From: an uncultured Geobacter sp.
GTDB lineage: Bacteria; Desulfobacterota; Desulfuromonadia; Geobacterales; DSM-12255
Reading direction: 5' to 3'
DNA: 43,602 nt
NCBI GenBank assembly: GCA_937860145.1
Contig: CALMBF010000177.1
Coordinates: 1-43,602, forward strand
This document shows, piece by piece, positions 35,832-43,525 of this stretch. The translations under genes were made by a program, and so were the position numbers. The notes under the pieces are model-generated. The model was not told the DNA's origin and did no database searches. It saw only the letters and a program-made list of their open reading frames with translations. The stretch's first letter is position 1; each line of letters starts with the position of its first letter.

Positions 35832-36773
35832 TTATTGGAGCACAAATTCCTTCGTCGTGCGCACCCCCCCGTCGATAAAGGTTACCGAATGGGAGGAGCG
35901 GGGTGCGGGCGCGGGTGCCTGGACGGCTGGGGCCGCGACAACGGACTTGGGACGTGCGGCTCTTCGTGGTTTTGCACTCTTTGCCGGGGTTGCTTTCACC
36001 TTTGCCACAGGGGCAGCAACAGGTGCCTCGGCAAGAGCCGTAGTGGTCCCGCTGCCGCTCAATACCTTGGTAATGGTGGCCCCTTTCGAGTCCACGGGCT
36101 GGGTATCGATGATGCTGCGCAGCAGCAGTTGCAGGGAGCCCTTACTGGCAGCGAGAATGAGTTTTTCCGAATCCTCCGGGGTCAGGTCCAGGGTAACGGT
36201 CGGCACGACCACCGGTTTCCCCTCTTTCTGCTCGGTGATCTGCCCGGTCGCCAATACGGTCACGTTCTGCAGGATGATCTTGCTGATATTCTCGCTGGTA
36301 GCCGCGCGAGGGATCGGCGTCGTCAGGACCACATCGACCCTGTTGTTGGGGGCGACGAAGCCGGCGACGCCGGCAACCTCATTGACCCCGACGGTAACGG
36401 CCCGGTGGCCCTGGGGAATGATATAGGTCATGACCCCGGCCATCGGGGTCCCTTCCTTCGGCATCAGCTTCTGCTCGGTAACGACGTCCCCGGGACTCAG
36501 ATGCCGTATCACAACACGCCCCATAAGCAGCTTGGGGTCATTGAAGCCCCCCCCCTGGACACTTGCCTTCGGAATCATGGCAATCTTCAGGTGTGGCAGG
36601 TCGAGTTTCGTCCCAATGGGGATATCGGCGGCCGCGACCACCGTTGCCTGCGCCTCGGCTGCCTTGGTCTTTTGCCCTTCCTTCTGCAGGTAGTCGTAAA
36701 CGCCCCACGAGGCAAGGCCCGCAAATAAAAGGGCGACGATCGTCACAATGGTAACCGTTTGAGGCCGTGTCAT
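35832..36773 (-). CDS. cpaB: Tad pilus assembly protein CpaB/RcpC
   Basis: A 313-residue protein with one N-terminal membrane helix (7-27), a SAF/AFP-like domain (about 42-105) containing VVAAADIPIGTKL, and the RcpC-type region (about 110-230). A long Ala/Pro/Lys-rich tail follows and ends in a short Ser/Thr stretch. RcpC homologues are periplasmic and have been proposed to stabilise the secretin and modify or handle pilin. It lies just before the secretin gene, the conserved order. Confidence 0.9.
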   Translation of the reverse strand: MTRPQTVTIVTIVALLFAGLASWGVYDYLQKEGQKTKAAEAQATVVAAADIPIGTKLDLPHLKIAMIPKASVQGGGFNDPKLLMGRVVIRHLSPGDVVTEQKLMPKEGTPMAGVMTYIIPQGHRAVTVGVNEVAGVAGFVAPNNRVDVVLTTPIPRAATSENISKIILQNVTVLATGQITEQKEGKPVVVPTVTLDLTPEDSEKLILAASKGSLQLLLRSIIDTQPVDSKGATITKVLSGSGTTTALAEAPVAAPVAKVKATPAKSAKPRRAARPKSVVAAPAVQAPAPAPRSSHSVTFIDGGVRTTKEFVLQ

Positions 36774-36797
36774 GGTTCCTCCGGAAAAATGGGATAT

Positions 36798-37226
36798 CTA
36801 TTCGTAACGCATCGCCGCCGAAGCGCGGATGCTGGTTAGATTCTGAAATTGTGGTATCAGGTTCGGCACAACACTGGAAAAACGTGTTCTGACGGTCACG
36901 ATTACGGCATCATTCGTACTGGGGTTGGTCGGCGATGCTGCCGGGATTGTTTCGATCGTGATGTTCTGAGTTGTAAGGGGTAGGGACGAGACACTGATCA
37001 CATAATCCCTTACGGTCGTTTCACTCCACGGATTTTTCGTGACGGCAGCTTTGCGAGCCCCTTCACGTGCGGCATTCGTCACACTGTTCTTCATGTACAT
37101 ATAACGACCGAACTCGATGATCCCGAAGATCAGGATGAACAGTAGCGGCAGTATTATGGCCAGTTCGACCAGCGTCTGGCCGTTATGGCTGGTGATTCTT
37201 TTCGAGATAGTGTCAATCATGGCCAA
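36798..37226 (-). CDS. tadE: TadE-like pseudopilin
   Basis: A 142-residue protein with the TadE pattern: a short leader ending in G16, then QTLVELAIILPLLF (a prepilin-peptidase-type site followed by the hydrophobic helix) and FGRYMYMKNSVTNAAREGAR, the conserved TadE block. It should be cleaved by the same peptidase as Flp and act as a minor pseudopilin. It lies 58 bases after flp2. Confidence 0.92.
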   Translation of the reverse strand: MAMIDTISKRITSHNGQTLVELAIILPLLFILIFGIIEFGRYMYMKNSVTNAAREGARKAAVTKNPWSETTVRDYVISVSSLPLTTQNITIETIPAASPTNPSTNDAVIVTVRTRFSSVVPNLIPQFQNLTSIRASAAMRYE

Positions 37227-37284
37227 TCGCTTTCACACCACAAGGCTTGAGAAGGGACATCCGATAACGTCTACGGGTAGGGTA

Positions 37285-37482
37285 TTATGACGGCAGCGAA
37301 CCAGCCACTTTGCTATACATATTGCATGTCTTGGTACCCACCAGCGTAGCGGCAAGAATCACGACAATGGCGATCAATACGAGGAGCAGCGCATACTCAA
37401 CCAGAGTCTGGCCTTTACGCCCCTTGAGAACCGAGAGTGATGAGATGAACCTGAGATAGATCCCGTTTAAAAAACTCATCAT
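37285..37482 (-). CDS. flp2: Flp-type pilin (second copy)
   Basis: A 65-residue prepilin. The leader of 24 residues ends in RKG, and the mature part begins QTLVEYALLLVLIAIVVI with the conserved Glu5-Tyr6 of Flp pilins. After cleavage only about 41 residues remain, almost all one helix, with a single Cys (KTCN) near the C-terminus followed by MYSKVAG. AGGAG precedes the ATG by six to seven bases. It is closely related to the pilin gene just upstream, separated by a strong hairpin. Confidence 0.95.
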   Translation of the reverse strand: MMSFLNGIYLRFISSLSVLKGRKGQTLVEYALLLVLIAIVVILAATLVGTKTCNMYSKVAGSLPS

Positions 37483-37498
37483 ATGTGCTCCTTGTAGA

Positions 37499-37523
37499 GG
37501 CAGGGGGGGAAATCCCCCCTGCC
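37499..37523 (-). promoter_or_regulatory. strong hairpin between the two pilin genes
   Basis: A perfect 10-bp GC-rich stem (37499-37508 with 37514-37523) around a five-base loop. On the minus strand no T-run follows; instead the flp2 Shine-Dalgarno comes next. Such hairpins after a first pilin gene can protect its 3' end or cause partial termination, giving more pilin than assembly proteins. Confidence 0.6.
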
Positions 37524-37551
37524 CTTGTTGTTGCTGCCATTTGGAGGTTAA

Positions 37552-37740
37552 TTACAATGAACCTGCTACCCTGCTGTAGACATTGCAGGTTTTGTGACCC
37601 AGGAATGTCGCGACCGCAATGACGACGATGGCGATCAGGACGAGGAGAAGGGCGTACTCGACCAGTGTCTGGCCTTTTCTGCTTTTGAGGGGGGCGATGA
37701 GGGACAGGAACCATACGTACATCTTCGTGAGTTGATTCAT
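37552..37740 (-). CDS. flp1: Flp-type pilin (first copy)
   Basis: A 62-residue prepilin, the first gene of the Tad operon. The leader ends SRKG (residue 23), and the mature helix starts QTLVEYALLLVLIAIVVI. The mature protein is about 39 residues, ending HKTCNVYSRVAGSL with one Cys at the same place as in Flp2. Such a short mature pilin is nearly all transmembrane helix before assembly. AAAGGAGA precedes the ATG by about six bases. Its promoter-proximal place fits high expression. Confidence 0.95.
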   Translation of the reverse strand: MNQLTKMYVWFLSLIAPLKSRKGQTLVEYALLLVLIAIVVIAVATFLGHKTCNVYSRVAGSL

Positions 37741-37847
37741 TTTACTTCTCCTTTCGCGTTGGCGTTATATGCCAGGTGCTTTATAAAGCCCCAGTCATCT
37801 TGGATAACATTAAAAAATAAGACGGGTTAATTAACTTGTTATTCAAA

Positions 37848-37875
37848 AGCGTAGTGCAACTTTGTACGCTGTCAA
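37848..37875 (-). promoter_or_regulatory. candidate promoter of the Tad operon
   Basis: A perfect TTGACA (37870-37875), 16 bases, then TACGCT (37848-37853, three of six). The -10 is poor, so an activator or another start site nearer the gene (TATAAA within the palindrome at 37778-37789) is equally possible. Confidence 0.3.
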
Positions 37876-38232
37876 GTCTATGTGTTAAAATTCCCGACAA
37901 AAAAAAATATAAATTTCATCTCATACAAAACAATGCACTTACAATGACGCCCGCTCTGGATACACGTAGAGATACTGTGGAAAATCGCCACACTAGCCCT
38001 GCTTGAACTCAACTGGTAGATGCTGGTTTGGTTCTGGTTTTTAACGGTGAGTTTTTAAACCGTGCGATAACTTTACAGTAGCATTAAAATTTTAACATTT
38101 AAATATTTTTTCAGTAGACAATACACACCAACAACAGACATGTCAAGAGTGAAACGCACTATTTCATTGCATCGGGTATAAAATATCAATTAACACTCTT
38201 TCTCAACAAAATAGTGCCATGTGTCCGCTGCA

Positions 38233-38267
38233 GAAAAAAAGAGACGGACCCATAATGATAATGGCCC
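38233..38267 (-). terminator. terminator of the hslO-cydD-cydC operon
   Basis: On the minus strand GGGCCAT and ATGGGTCC pair (38246-38267, one bulge and one G-T), followed after CGTCTC by a run of seven T residues. It lies about 40-75 bases past the cydC stop. Confidence 0.6.
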
Positions 38268-38308
38268 GCCCCTCTGAATGGGCAAAGAAACACGACACGG
38301 TTATCTCC

Positions 38309-39946
38309 CTACCCCATCTCCACCACCGTATCCGCGAGGGCCAGACAGGCAGGTCGGTGGGTGATGAGGAGCAGGCTCCTCCCCCGGACGTAGTTCCTTA
38401 GCTGTTCGATCACGCGCTTTTCGGTTGTGGCATCCAACCCTTCCGTCGGTTCGTCAAGGATCAGCAGAGGGGCATCCTTCAACAATGCCCGAGCCAGAGC
38501 AATGCGGCGAGCCTCGCCGCCCGAGACGGCGCTCCCCCCCTCGCCCACCACTGTTTCCACCCCATCCGGCAGACCAGCCACCCAGACGTCCAACGCTGCT
38601 GCAACCAGGACATCACGGAGCTCTTCCGTTGTCGCCCCGGGCCTGGCGAGGAGGATGTTCTCCCTGATGGTGGTATTGAAGAGATGGGGCCGCTGGGGGG
38701 AAACAGCAATGAGGCGGCGCAGGTCGTCACCGGCATGGCGGCGCAGCTCGGTGCCACCAAGGGTGATACTCCCTTCGTACTCGCGGAAACGAAGCAGCAG
38801 TTCGGCCACCGTACTCTTGCCGGCCCCGCTCGGACCGACGAGCGCTACCTTGCCGCCGGAGGGGACTTCCAGATCGAAGTCATGCAACACCGGTCGGGAA
38901 GGTTCATAGGAAAAGGAGACCCCCCTCATCACGACCCCCCAGTCACCGGTAACCGGCACAGGCATTGCCGGGTCAGGTACCGGGAGGGGAGAGGAAGAGA
39001 GTTCACCTATTCGCCGGGCCGATTCCCGGGCAGCGGGGAAAAGCTGTAGTGCCCCGGGCATGCCGCCGGCAGCTTCGAAGGCTGCGGCTGAGAAGAGGAG
39101 CAGCATCACCAGGTGGGGACCAGTGAGCGTCAGATTGGCGACCGCTGCAGCGCCGCAGAGGAGGACCGCTGCCACGCCGAGACCGGCTGACGCAACCCCG
39201 CCGGCCACGTTGAATGCCGCCCCGCCGGCCAGATTCTCCTGCTCGGCAACCAGCGCCCGGGAGACCTCGTCAACCCGCTCCACATGCTGATCAACCGCCC
39301 CGAGCAACAGGAGCTCCGCTCCCCCCTGGAGGCCGTCAGTGACCAGGGTCCTGAGTTCCCCTGCCAGTTCCACCGACTTCCTGCCGGGGCGTTCAGCCAG
39401 CCGCCGGGCGATCAGCGGCAGGAGCAGGCCGGCAATCCCCAGGAAAACCAGGAGTGAAGCCGCGGCCGAGCGGCACCACCAGGCGACGAAAAGGGTCGAG
39501 ATGACGATGGAGAGAGTGCCGGCGCAGAGCGGCGCGATGATCCGGACGTAGAGGTTCTCCATGGCATCCACGTCGGCACGTAACCTGCCAACGAGATCTC
39601 CCGAGGAATAACGCTCCAGCACCCCCGGCGACAGGGGTTCAAGGCGACGGAAGAGCCAGACGCGCAATTCGGCAAGGACCCGCAGGGCCGCGCCATGGGT
39701 GACGAGTCGCTCTCCGTAGCGGCCGACGGTGCGGCTGATGGCCAGGGCACGGATCGCTGCCGACGGTGCGAAAAAGTTGAAGGAGACCTTGGTCACGCCG
39801 GCCACGGCCATGGCGGTGATGAACCAGCCGGAGACGGCCATCAGCAGGGAGTTGGCGACGATGACGAAGATGCCGAGGAGGATGCCGCCTGCCATCCAGA
39901 GCCACTGGCCACGGGCAACCGCGAGGATGCGAATCAGTTCGCCCAT
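38309..39946 (-). CDS. cydC: thiol reductant ABC exporter subunit CydC
   Basis: A 545-residue half-transporter. Its membrane domain (about 1-310) begins in the CydC manner with SLLMAVSGWFITAMA and RYGERLVTH. The ATPase domain has Walker A GPSGAGKST at 371-379, the signature VSGGEARRIALARAL at about 464 and Walker B LLILDEPTEGLD at about 488. CydDC exports cysteine and glutathione to the periplasm and is needed for cytochrome bd and c-type cytochrome maturation in enterobacteria. It overlaps cydD by 13 bases. No cydAB genes are in the window. Confidence 0.88.
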   Translation of the reverse strand: MGELIRILAVARGQWLWMAGGILLGIFVIVANSLLMAVSGWFITAMAVAGVTKVSFNFFAPSAAIRALAISRTVGRYGERLVTHGAALRVLAELRVWLFRRLEPLSPGVLERYSSGDLVGRLRADVDAMENLYVRIIAPLCAGTLSIVISTLFVAWWCRSAAASLLVFLGIAGLLLPLIARRLAERPGRKSVELAGELRTLVTDGLQGGAELLLLGAVDQHVERVDEVSRALVAEQENLAGGAAFNVAGGVASAGLGVAAVLLCGAAAVANLTLTGPHLVMLLLFSAAAFEAAGGMPGALQLFPAARESARRIGELSSSPLPVPDPAMPVPVTGDWGVVMRGVSFSYEPSRPVLHDFDLEVPSGGKVALVGPSGAGKSTVAELLLRFREYEGSITLGGTELRRHAGDDLRRLIAVSPQRPHLFNTTIRENILLARPGATTEELRDVLVAAALDVWVAGLPDGVETVVGEGGSAVSGGEARRIALARALLKDAPLLILDEPTEGLDATTEKRVIEQLRNYVRGRSLLLITHRPACLALADTVVEMG

Positions 39947-41649
39947 CCCCCCCCCTCCGCTCCACGATCGGAAATGCCCGCGAGCCGTCCGCCGTCAAGG
40001 AGGGCGACCCGGTCGGCTGCTCGAACCGTCAGCTCCCGGTGACTGATGACCAGCAGGGTACGGCCCCGGGCAAGCCGTCGCAGCGCCCCCGTCACCATGG
40101 CTTCGTTGTCGGCATCCAGACCCGCGGTGGGCTCATCCAGCACCACCAGCGAGGCGTTGCGGAGAAACACCCTGGCCAGGGCCAGCCGGCGCAGTTCTCC
40201 TCCTGAGAGCCCCGCTCCCCGGTCACCCAGCAGGGTGTCGAGTCCCCGGGGCAACTTCTCCATAATGGACAAGGCCGAAGCAGCCTCAAGAGCATCACGG
40301 ATGTCGCCGGCACGTACGTCCGTCAGTCCCAGGGTGAGATTCTCCCTGACGGTCCCCTGGAAGAAAAAGGAATGCTGGGGAACCCAGGCGATTCTTGCGC
40401 GCCAGGCCGACGGTTGCAATGCGTCGATATCCACACCGTTCACCCGCACGCTCCCTTCCTGAGGGGAGGCGAGACCCAGGAGCAGCCCGGCCAGGGTCGA
40501 CTTGCCGGCGCCGCTCTCCCCCACGAGGGCGGTAATGGTCCCGGCCGGAAGGTCAAGGGTGATATCGGTGACCCCGCCCCGTCCGCCGGCATGGTGGAAG
40601 GTAACACGGTCAAAGGCGATGGTCAGCGGACCGGGGGGGACCGGCAGGTCTCCTCCATGCCCTACCTCATCTGGGAGCGGCGCCAGCAGAGGCGCGATAC
40701 GCTCCGCAGCGGCTACCCCCTGCATACGGGAGTGGTACGAAAGACCCAGGGTACGCAGCGGCAGGTAGAATTCCGGAGCCAGGAGGAGGACAAACAGCCC
40801 GTCATAGAGGGAAAGCCCCCCATTGAGGAGGCGAAAGCCGATGATGACGGCGACAACCGCAGTGCCGACGGTGGTGAAGAATTCCAGGGCGAGGGCGGAG
40901 AGGAAGGCAAGCCGGAGTACGGCCATGGTCGAGAGACGATACTCCTCGGAGATCCGTGCCACGGCGGCAGCCTCCCGCTTGGCGGCACTGCAGATTTTAA
41001 GATCGGGAAGCCCCTGTACCAGGTCGAGGAGATGCCCGGCCATGCGGGAAAGCCGGCTCCACTGGCGCCTATTGAGAGATTCGGAGCCGCGACCGATCAG
41101 GACCATGAGAAGGGGGATGAAGGGGGCGGAAACCAGCAGCACGAGACCGGCACGCCACTCGGACGGGGCGACGAAAAGGAGGCAGAGCGGCGGCAGCAGC
41201 ACCGCCAGGGCAGCATGGGGGAGAAAGCGGGCAACGTACGGCTCCAGCGCGTCGACCCCCGCGGTCACCGCTTCCACAAGGGAACCGGTCTCCCCCCCCC
41301 GGCCGACCGGTCCGCGTGAGAGGAGACGGCGGTAGAGAAGGCTCCGCACCCGCTGTTTCAGGGCGGCGGCAGCGGCAGCCGAACGCCGCTCCCCCAGCCA
41401 GGAGCATCCTCCGCGGAGCAGGGCCAGGAGCGCAACCAGCGACGCCAGGGGGACGATTGCCGCCAGTTCGCTTCCCTCCATGACCACCCTCTGACAGGCA
41501 AGGGCCAGCACTCGTGCCTGCAGGACGGTGAGTATCCCGGCGACAAGAGCCCACCCCACGGAGCGGGCAAGAGCCTGGCGCACCAGGCCGGCCTCCGAGA
41601 CCAGCCAGCGTTCCGCGCCCTCCCCATGTTCTCTCCCCTGCTCATCCAT
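39934..41649 (-). CDS. cydD: thiol reductant ABC exporter subunit CydD
   Basis: A 571-residue half-transporter, the partner of CydC. The membrane domain (about 25-320) contains the CydD-like APEFYLPLRTLG block near its end. The ATPase domain has Walker A GESGAGKST, the signature LSGGELRRLALARV and Walker B LVVLDEPTAGLD. The start codon has GGAGA about six bases upstream. It lies 35 bases after hslO and overlaps cydC, so the three form a redox-themed operon. In Geobacterales, rich in c-type cytochromes, a role in periplasmic thiol balance is a reasonable inference. Confidence 0.88.
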   Translation of the reverse strand: MDEQGREHGEGAERWLVSEAGLVRQALARSVGWALVAGILTVLQARVLALACQRVVMEGSELAAIVPLASLVALLALLRGGCSWLGERRSAAAAAALKQRVRSLLYRRLLSRGPVGRGGETGSLVEAVTAGVDALEPYVARFLPHAALAVLLPPLCLLFVAPSEWRAGLVLLVSAPFIPLLMVLIGRGSESLNRRQWSRLSRMAGHLLDLVQGLPDLKICSAAKREAAAVARISEEYRLSTMAVLRLAFLSALALEFFTTVGTAVVAVIIGFRLLNGGLSLYDGLFVLLLAPEFYLPLRTLGLSYHSRMQGVAAAERIAPLLAPLPDEVGHGGDLPVPPGPLTIAFDRVTFHHAGGRGGVTDITLDLPAGTITALVGESGAGKSTLAGLLLGLASPQEGSVRVNGVDIDALQPSAWRARIAWVPQHSFFFQGTVRENLTLGLTDVRAGDIRDALEAASALSIMEKLPRGLDTLLGDRGAGLSGGELRRLALARVFLRNASLVVLDEPTAGLDADNEAMVTGALRRLARGRTLLVISHRELTVRAADRVALLDGGRLAGISDRGAEGGGWAN

Positions 41650-41684
41650 CGGCTTCTCCCGAAAGCCCGTCCGAAGGGGGCGCG

Positions 41685-42575
41685 TTACTGCGGGTTGTCG
41701 GCGGTGCTCAATGCGGCCAACCGCTCCAGTTCATCGGGCTCGAAACGGTAGGACTGGCGGCAGAATTCGCAGGTGACCTCCGCCCCTCCGTCGTTCAGCC
41801 GCATGTCGTGCAACTCCTCCGCTCCGAGGGAATGAAGGGCCCGTTCGACCTTTTCCCGGCTGCAGCCACAGCGGAAGGTGAGCTCCCGCGTCTCCAGGAT
41901 GGTATGGGGGATCTCCCCCATGAGCAGCTGCAGCAGCTTTTCCGGGCCGCCGTCCCCAAGGACCCCGGTCAGCGGCGGCAAGGTGCCGATACGCTCCATC
42001 ATGGCTGTGATCTCCGTTTCATCGGCCTTGGGGAGAGCCTGCACCAGGAACCCGCCGCAGATGGCGATACGGCCGTCATTGTCAAGGGACGCCCCCAGGC
42101 CGACCGCCGAAGGGACCTGTTCCGACTCGGTCAGGTAGAGGGCAAGGTCATCGCCGATCTCGCTGCTCTGCAGCTGTACCATGCCGTGGTACGGCTCCCC
42201 CCCCATGCCGAGGTCCTTGCTGACCGTGAGAAACCCTGCCCGTCCCAGGATCCCGGGGACGTTCCAGCGACCGTTGACCGGCTCGGCCTCGGCAAGGGGG
42301 TTACCGACGCAGCCGCGAACCGCCCCATCCCCCTCCGCTTCGATGATCATCTTCATCATCGGCCCGTTCCCTTCGAATTTCATGGCTACACGCTGCCGCC
42401 CCTTCAGAAGCCCGCCCATGAGCCCGCCGGCAGCAAGTCCACGGCCAAGGGCGATACTGGCCGTGGCGGACGCCTGCTGCAGCGCGCAAACCTGCCGGGC
42501 CAGCTCACCGGCACTGCAGACCAGGACACGGATTCCACCGGACTCGGACAACGCCCGGATATAGTGATCGTTCAT
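41685..42575 (-). CDS. hslO: redox-regulated chaperone Hsp33
   Basis: A 296-residue Hsp33. The N-terminal domain starts NDHYIRALS, as in the family. The C-terminal zinc site is intact, with Cys236-x-Cys238 (CGC) and Cys269-x2-Cys272 (CEFC). Oxidation of these cysteines releases zinc and turns the protein into an active holdase for unfolded proteins. GAGG precedes the ATG by a normal distance. It leads an operon with cydDC, which exports thiols, so the grouping is consistent with oxidative stress defence. The preceding carbonic anhydrase gene is separated by a terminator. Confidence 0.95.
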   Translation of the reverse strand: MNDHYIRALSESGGIRVLVCSAGELARQVCALQQASATASIALGRGLAAGGLMGGLLKGRQRVAMKFEGNGPMMKMIIEAEGDGAVRGCVGNPLAEAEPVNGRWNVPGILGRAGFLTVSKDLGMGGEPYHGMVQLQSSEIGDDLALYLTESEQVPSAVGLGASLDNDGRIAICGGFLVQALPKADETEITAMMERIGTLPPLTGVLGDGGPEKLLQLLMGEIPHTILETRELTFRCGCSREKVERALHSLGAEELHDMRLNDGGAEVTCEFCRQSYRFEPDELERLAALSTADNPQ

Positions 42576-42670
42576 ACTGTACCTCGATGTTCAAGTAATC
42601 GCACCCCGTTCATTTACCCTGTTCATCCTGACAAATCAAGGGGAGAAGGGAGCTCCGACAGCTGCTGCAC

Positions 42671-42698
42671 AAAAAAGGCCGGTGCGTAACACCGGCCT
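42671..42698 (-). terminator. intrinsic terminator after the carbonic anhydrase gene
   Basis: A perfect 9-bp stem (42676-42684 with 42690-42698), loop CGTAA, followed on the minus strand by a run of six T residues. It lies about 24 bases past the stop codon. Confidence 0.92.
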
Positions 42699-42721
42699 CC
42701 GGAACCATCAGGAAGGGAGCA

Positions 42722-43303
42722 TCAGTCATGCTTGTTCTGCTGCGCATACCCCTGTGCCTCGTAACCATTCACCTTGACTTCGAGATGGCCGTCGTTCGGG
42801 CAGAAGATCAGGCCGTGAATCGGCACGTCAGCAGGGATGAGGGGGTTGGCGCGAATTTTCCCCACCACCTCGACCACGTTTTCCTCAGGGCAGCCGAACG
42901 CTCCGAGCCACTGCGCCAGGTCGGGGACGTGGGACTCGATTGCCTGGGGGGAGACGCCTCGAGAGATCATGTCTCTCTTAAGCTGCTCGGGGTCCACATT
43001 CGCCATACCGCAATCCTCGTGGCCGATGACAAAGATCTCCTCCACCCCCAGCATGAAGATGGCAGCCACGAGGCTCCTGATGACACCGCCGTGGAGCGGA
43101 TCGACCAGGGTATTGCCGGCATTCTTGATGACCTTGGCGTCTCCCCGCTTTATCCCCATGGCCGGCTCGAGAAAGTCGACCAGCCGTGTGTCCATGCAGG
43201 TAAAGATGGCGAACTGCTTTTTCGGGTTTTTCGGAAGGGGTGGGAATGCACCGGGGTGGACGAATTTACGATTGGCAGTAAGGATTGACTCCAGCAGGTT
43301 CAT
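42722..43303 (-). CDS. beta-class carbonic anhydrase
   Basis: A 193-residue enzyme that interconverts carbon dioxide and bicarbonate. The zinc ligands are Cys36, His95 and Cys98 (CMDTR and GHEDCGM). Asp38 and Arg40 form the catalytic dyad of beta-class enzymes, and the GHEDCG block is intact. The sequence around RNAG (here KNAGNTLVD) matches the family. It has no signal peptide, so it is cytoplasmic. AGGG lies about six bases before the ATG. It is followed by a strong terminator, so it is transcribed alone. Some relatives act on carbonyl sulfide or carbon disulfide, but this is less likely. Confidence 0.9.
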   Translation of the reverse strand: MNLLESILTANRKFVHPGAFPPLPKNPKKQFAIFTCMDTRLVDFLEPAMGIKRGDAKVIKNAGNTLVDPLHGGVIRSLVAAIFMLGVEEIFVIGHEDCGMANVDPEQLKRDMISRGVSPQAIESHVPDLAQWLGAFGCPEENVVEVVGKIRANPLIPADVPIHGLIFCPNDGHLEVKVNGYEAQGYAQQNKHD

Positions 43304-43427
43304 AGGGATCCCTCACATTCATTGGCATAATCCTAGTCAACATGTGCTCAACATGAGCCGATGCAAAACGTTTCAGTTGTACCAGAGGAGACGACCAATA
43401 ATCAACAGTGTCTACACTAAATATTTC

Positions 43428-43456
43428 CTCCCGGGAGCTGTGGGACTCCCGGGAGT
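43428..43456. repeat. paired CTCCCGGGAG palindromes
   Basis: Two copies of the perfect 10-bp palindrome CTCCCGGGAG (43428-43437 and 43446-43455) lie eight bases apart. The second extends to 12 bp with flanking A and T. Being palindromic they can pair with each other into a 10-bp stem. They lie between the partial gene at the right edge and carbonic anhydrase. Confidence 0.7.
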
Positions 43457-43468
43457 GCCCGAGGTGGA

Positions 43469-43518
43469 CAGAACGACGCCCCTGCTCATCGAACAGACGG
43501 GGCAGAGGCGTCGTTCTG
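43469..43518 (-). terminator. long hairpin after the partial right-edge gene
   Basis: CAGAACGACGCC (43469-43480) and its exact complement (43507-43518) form a 12-bp stem, extended inward by four more pairs past one mismatch (CTGC with GCAG). It starts eight bases after the stop codon of the partial gene. No T-run follows on the minus strand, so it may be a Rho-independent-like or processing hairpin. Confidence 0.5.
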
Positions 43519-43525
43519 CTCTTGG

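Larger units (their letters stand above)
37741..38308. other. 568-bp AT-rich gap upstream of the Tad operon
   Basis: No gene is seen here. Contents: a perfect 12-bp palindrome GCTTTATAAAGC (37778-37789), 38 bases before flp1; a candidate promoter, TTGACA (37870-37875) then 16 bases then TACGCT (37848-37853), on the minus strand; a T/A-rich block at about 38070-38115; and the terminator of cydC (38233-38267). The length suggests the Tad operon has its own, possibly complex, regulation. Confidence 0.6.
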
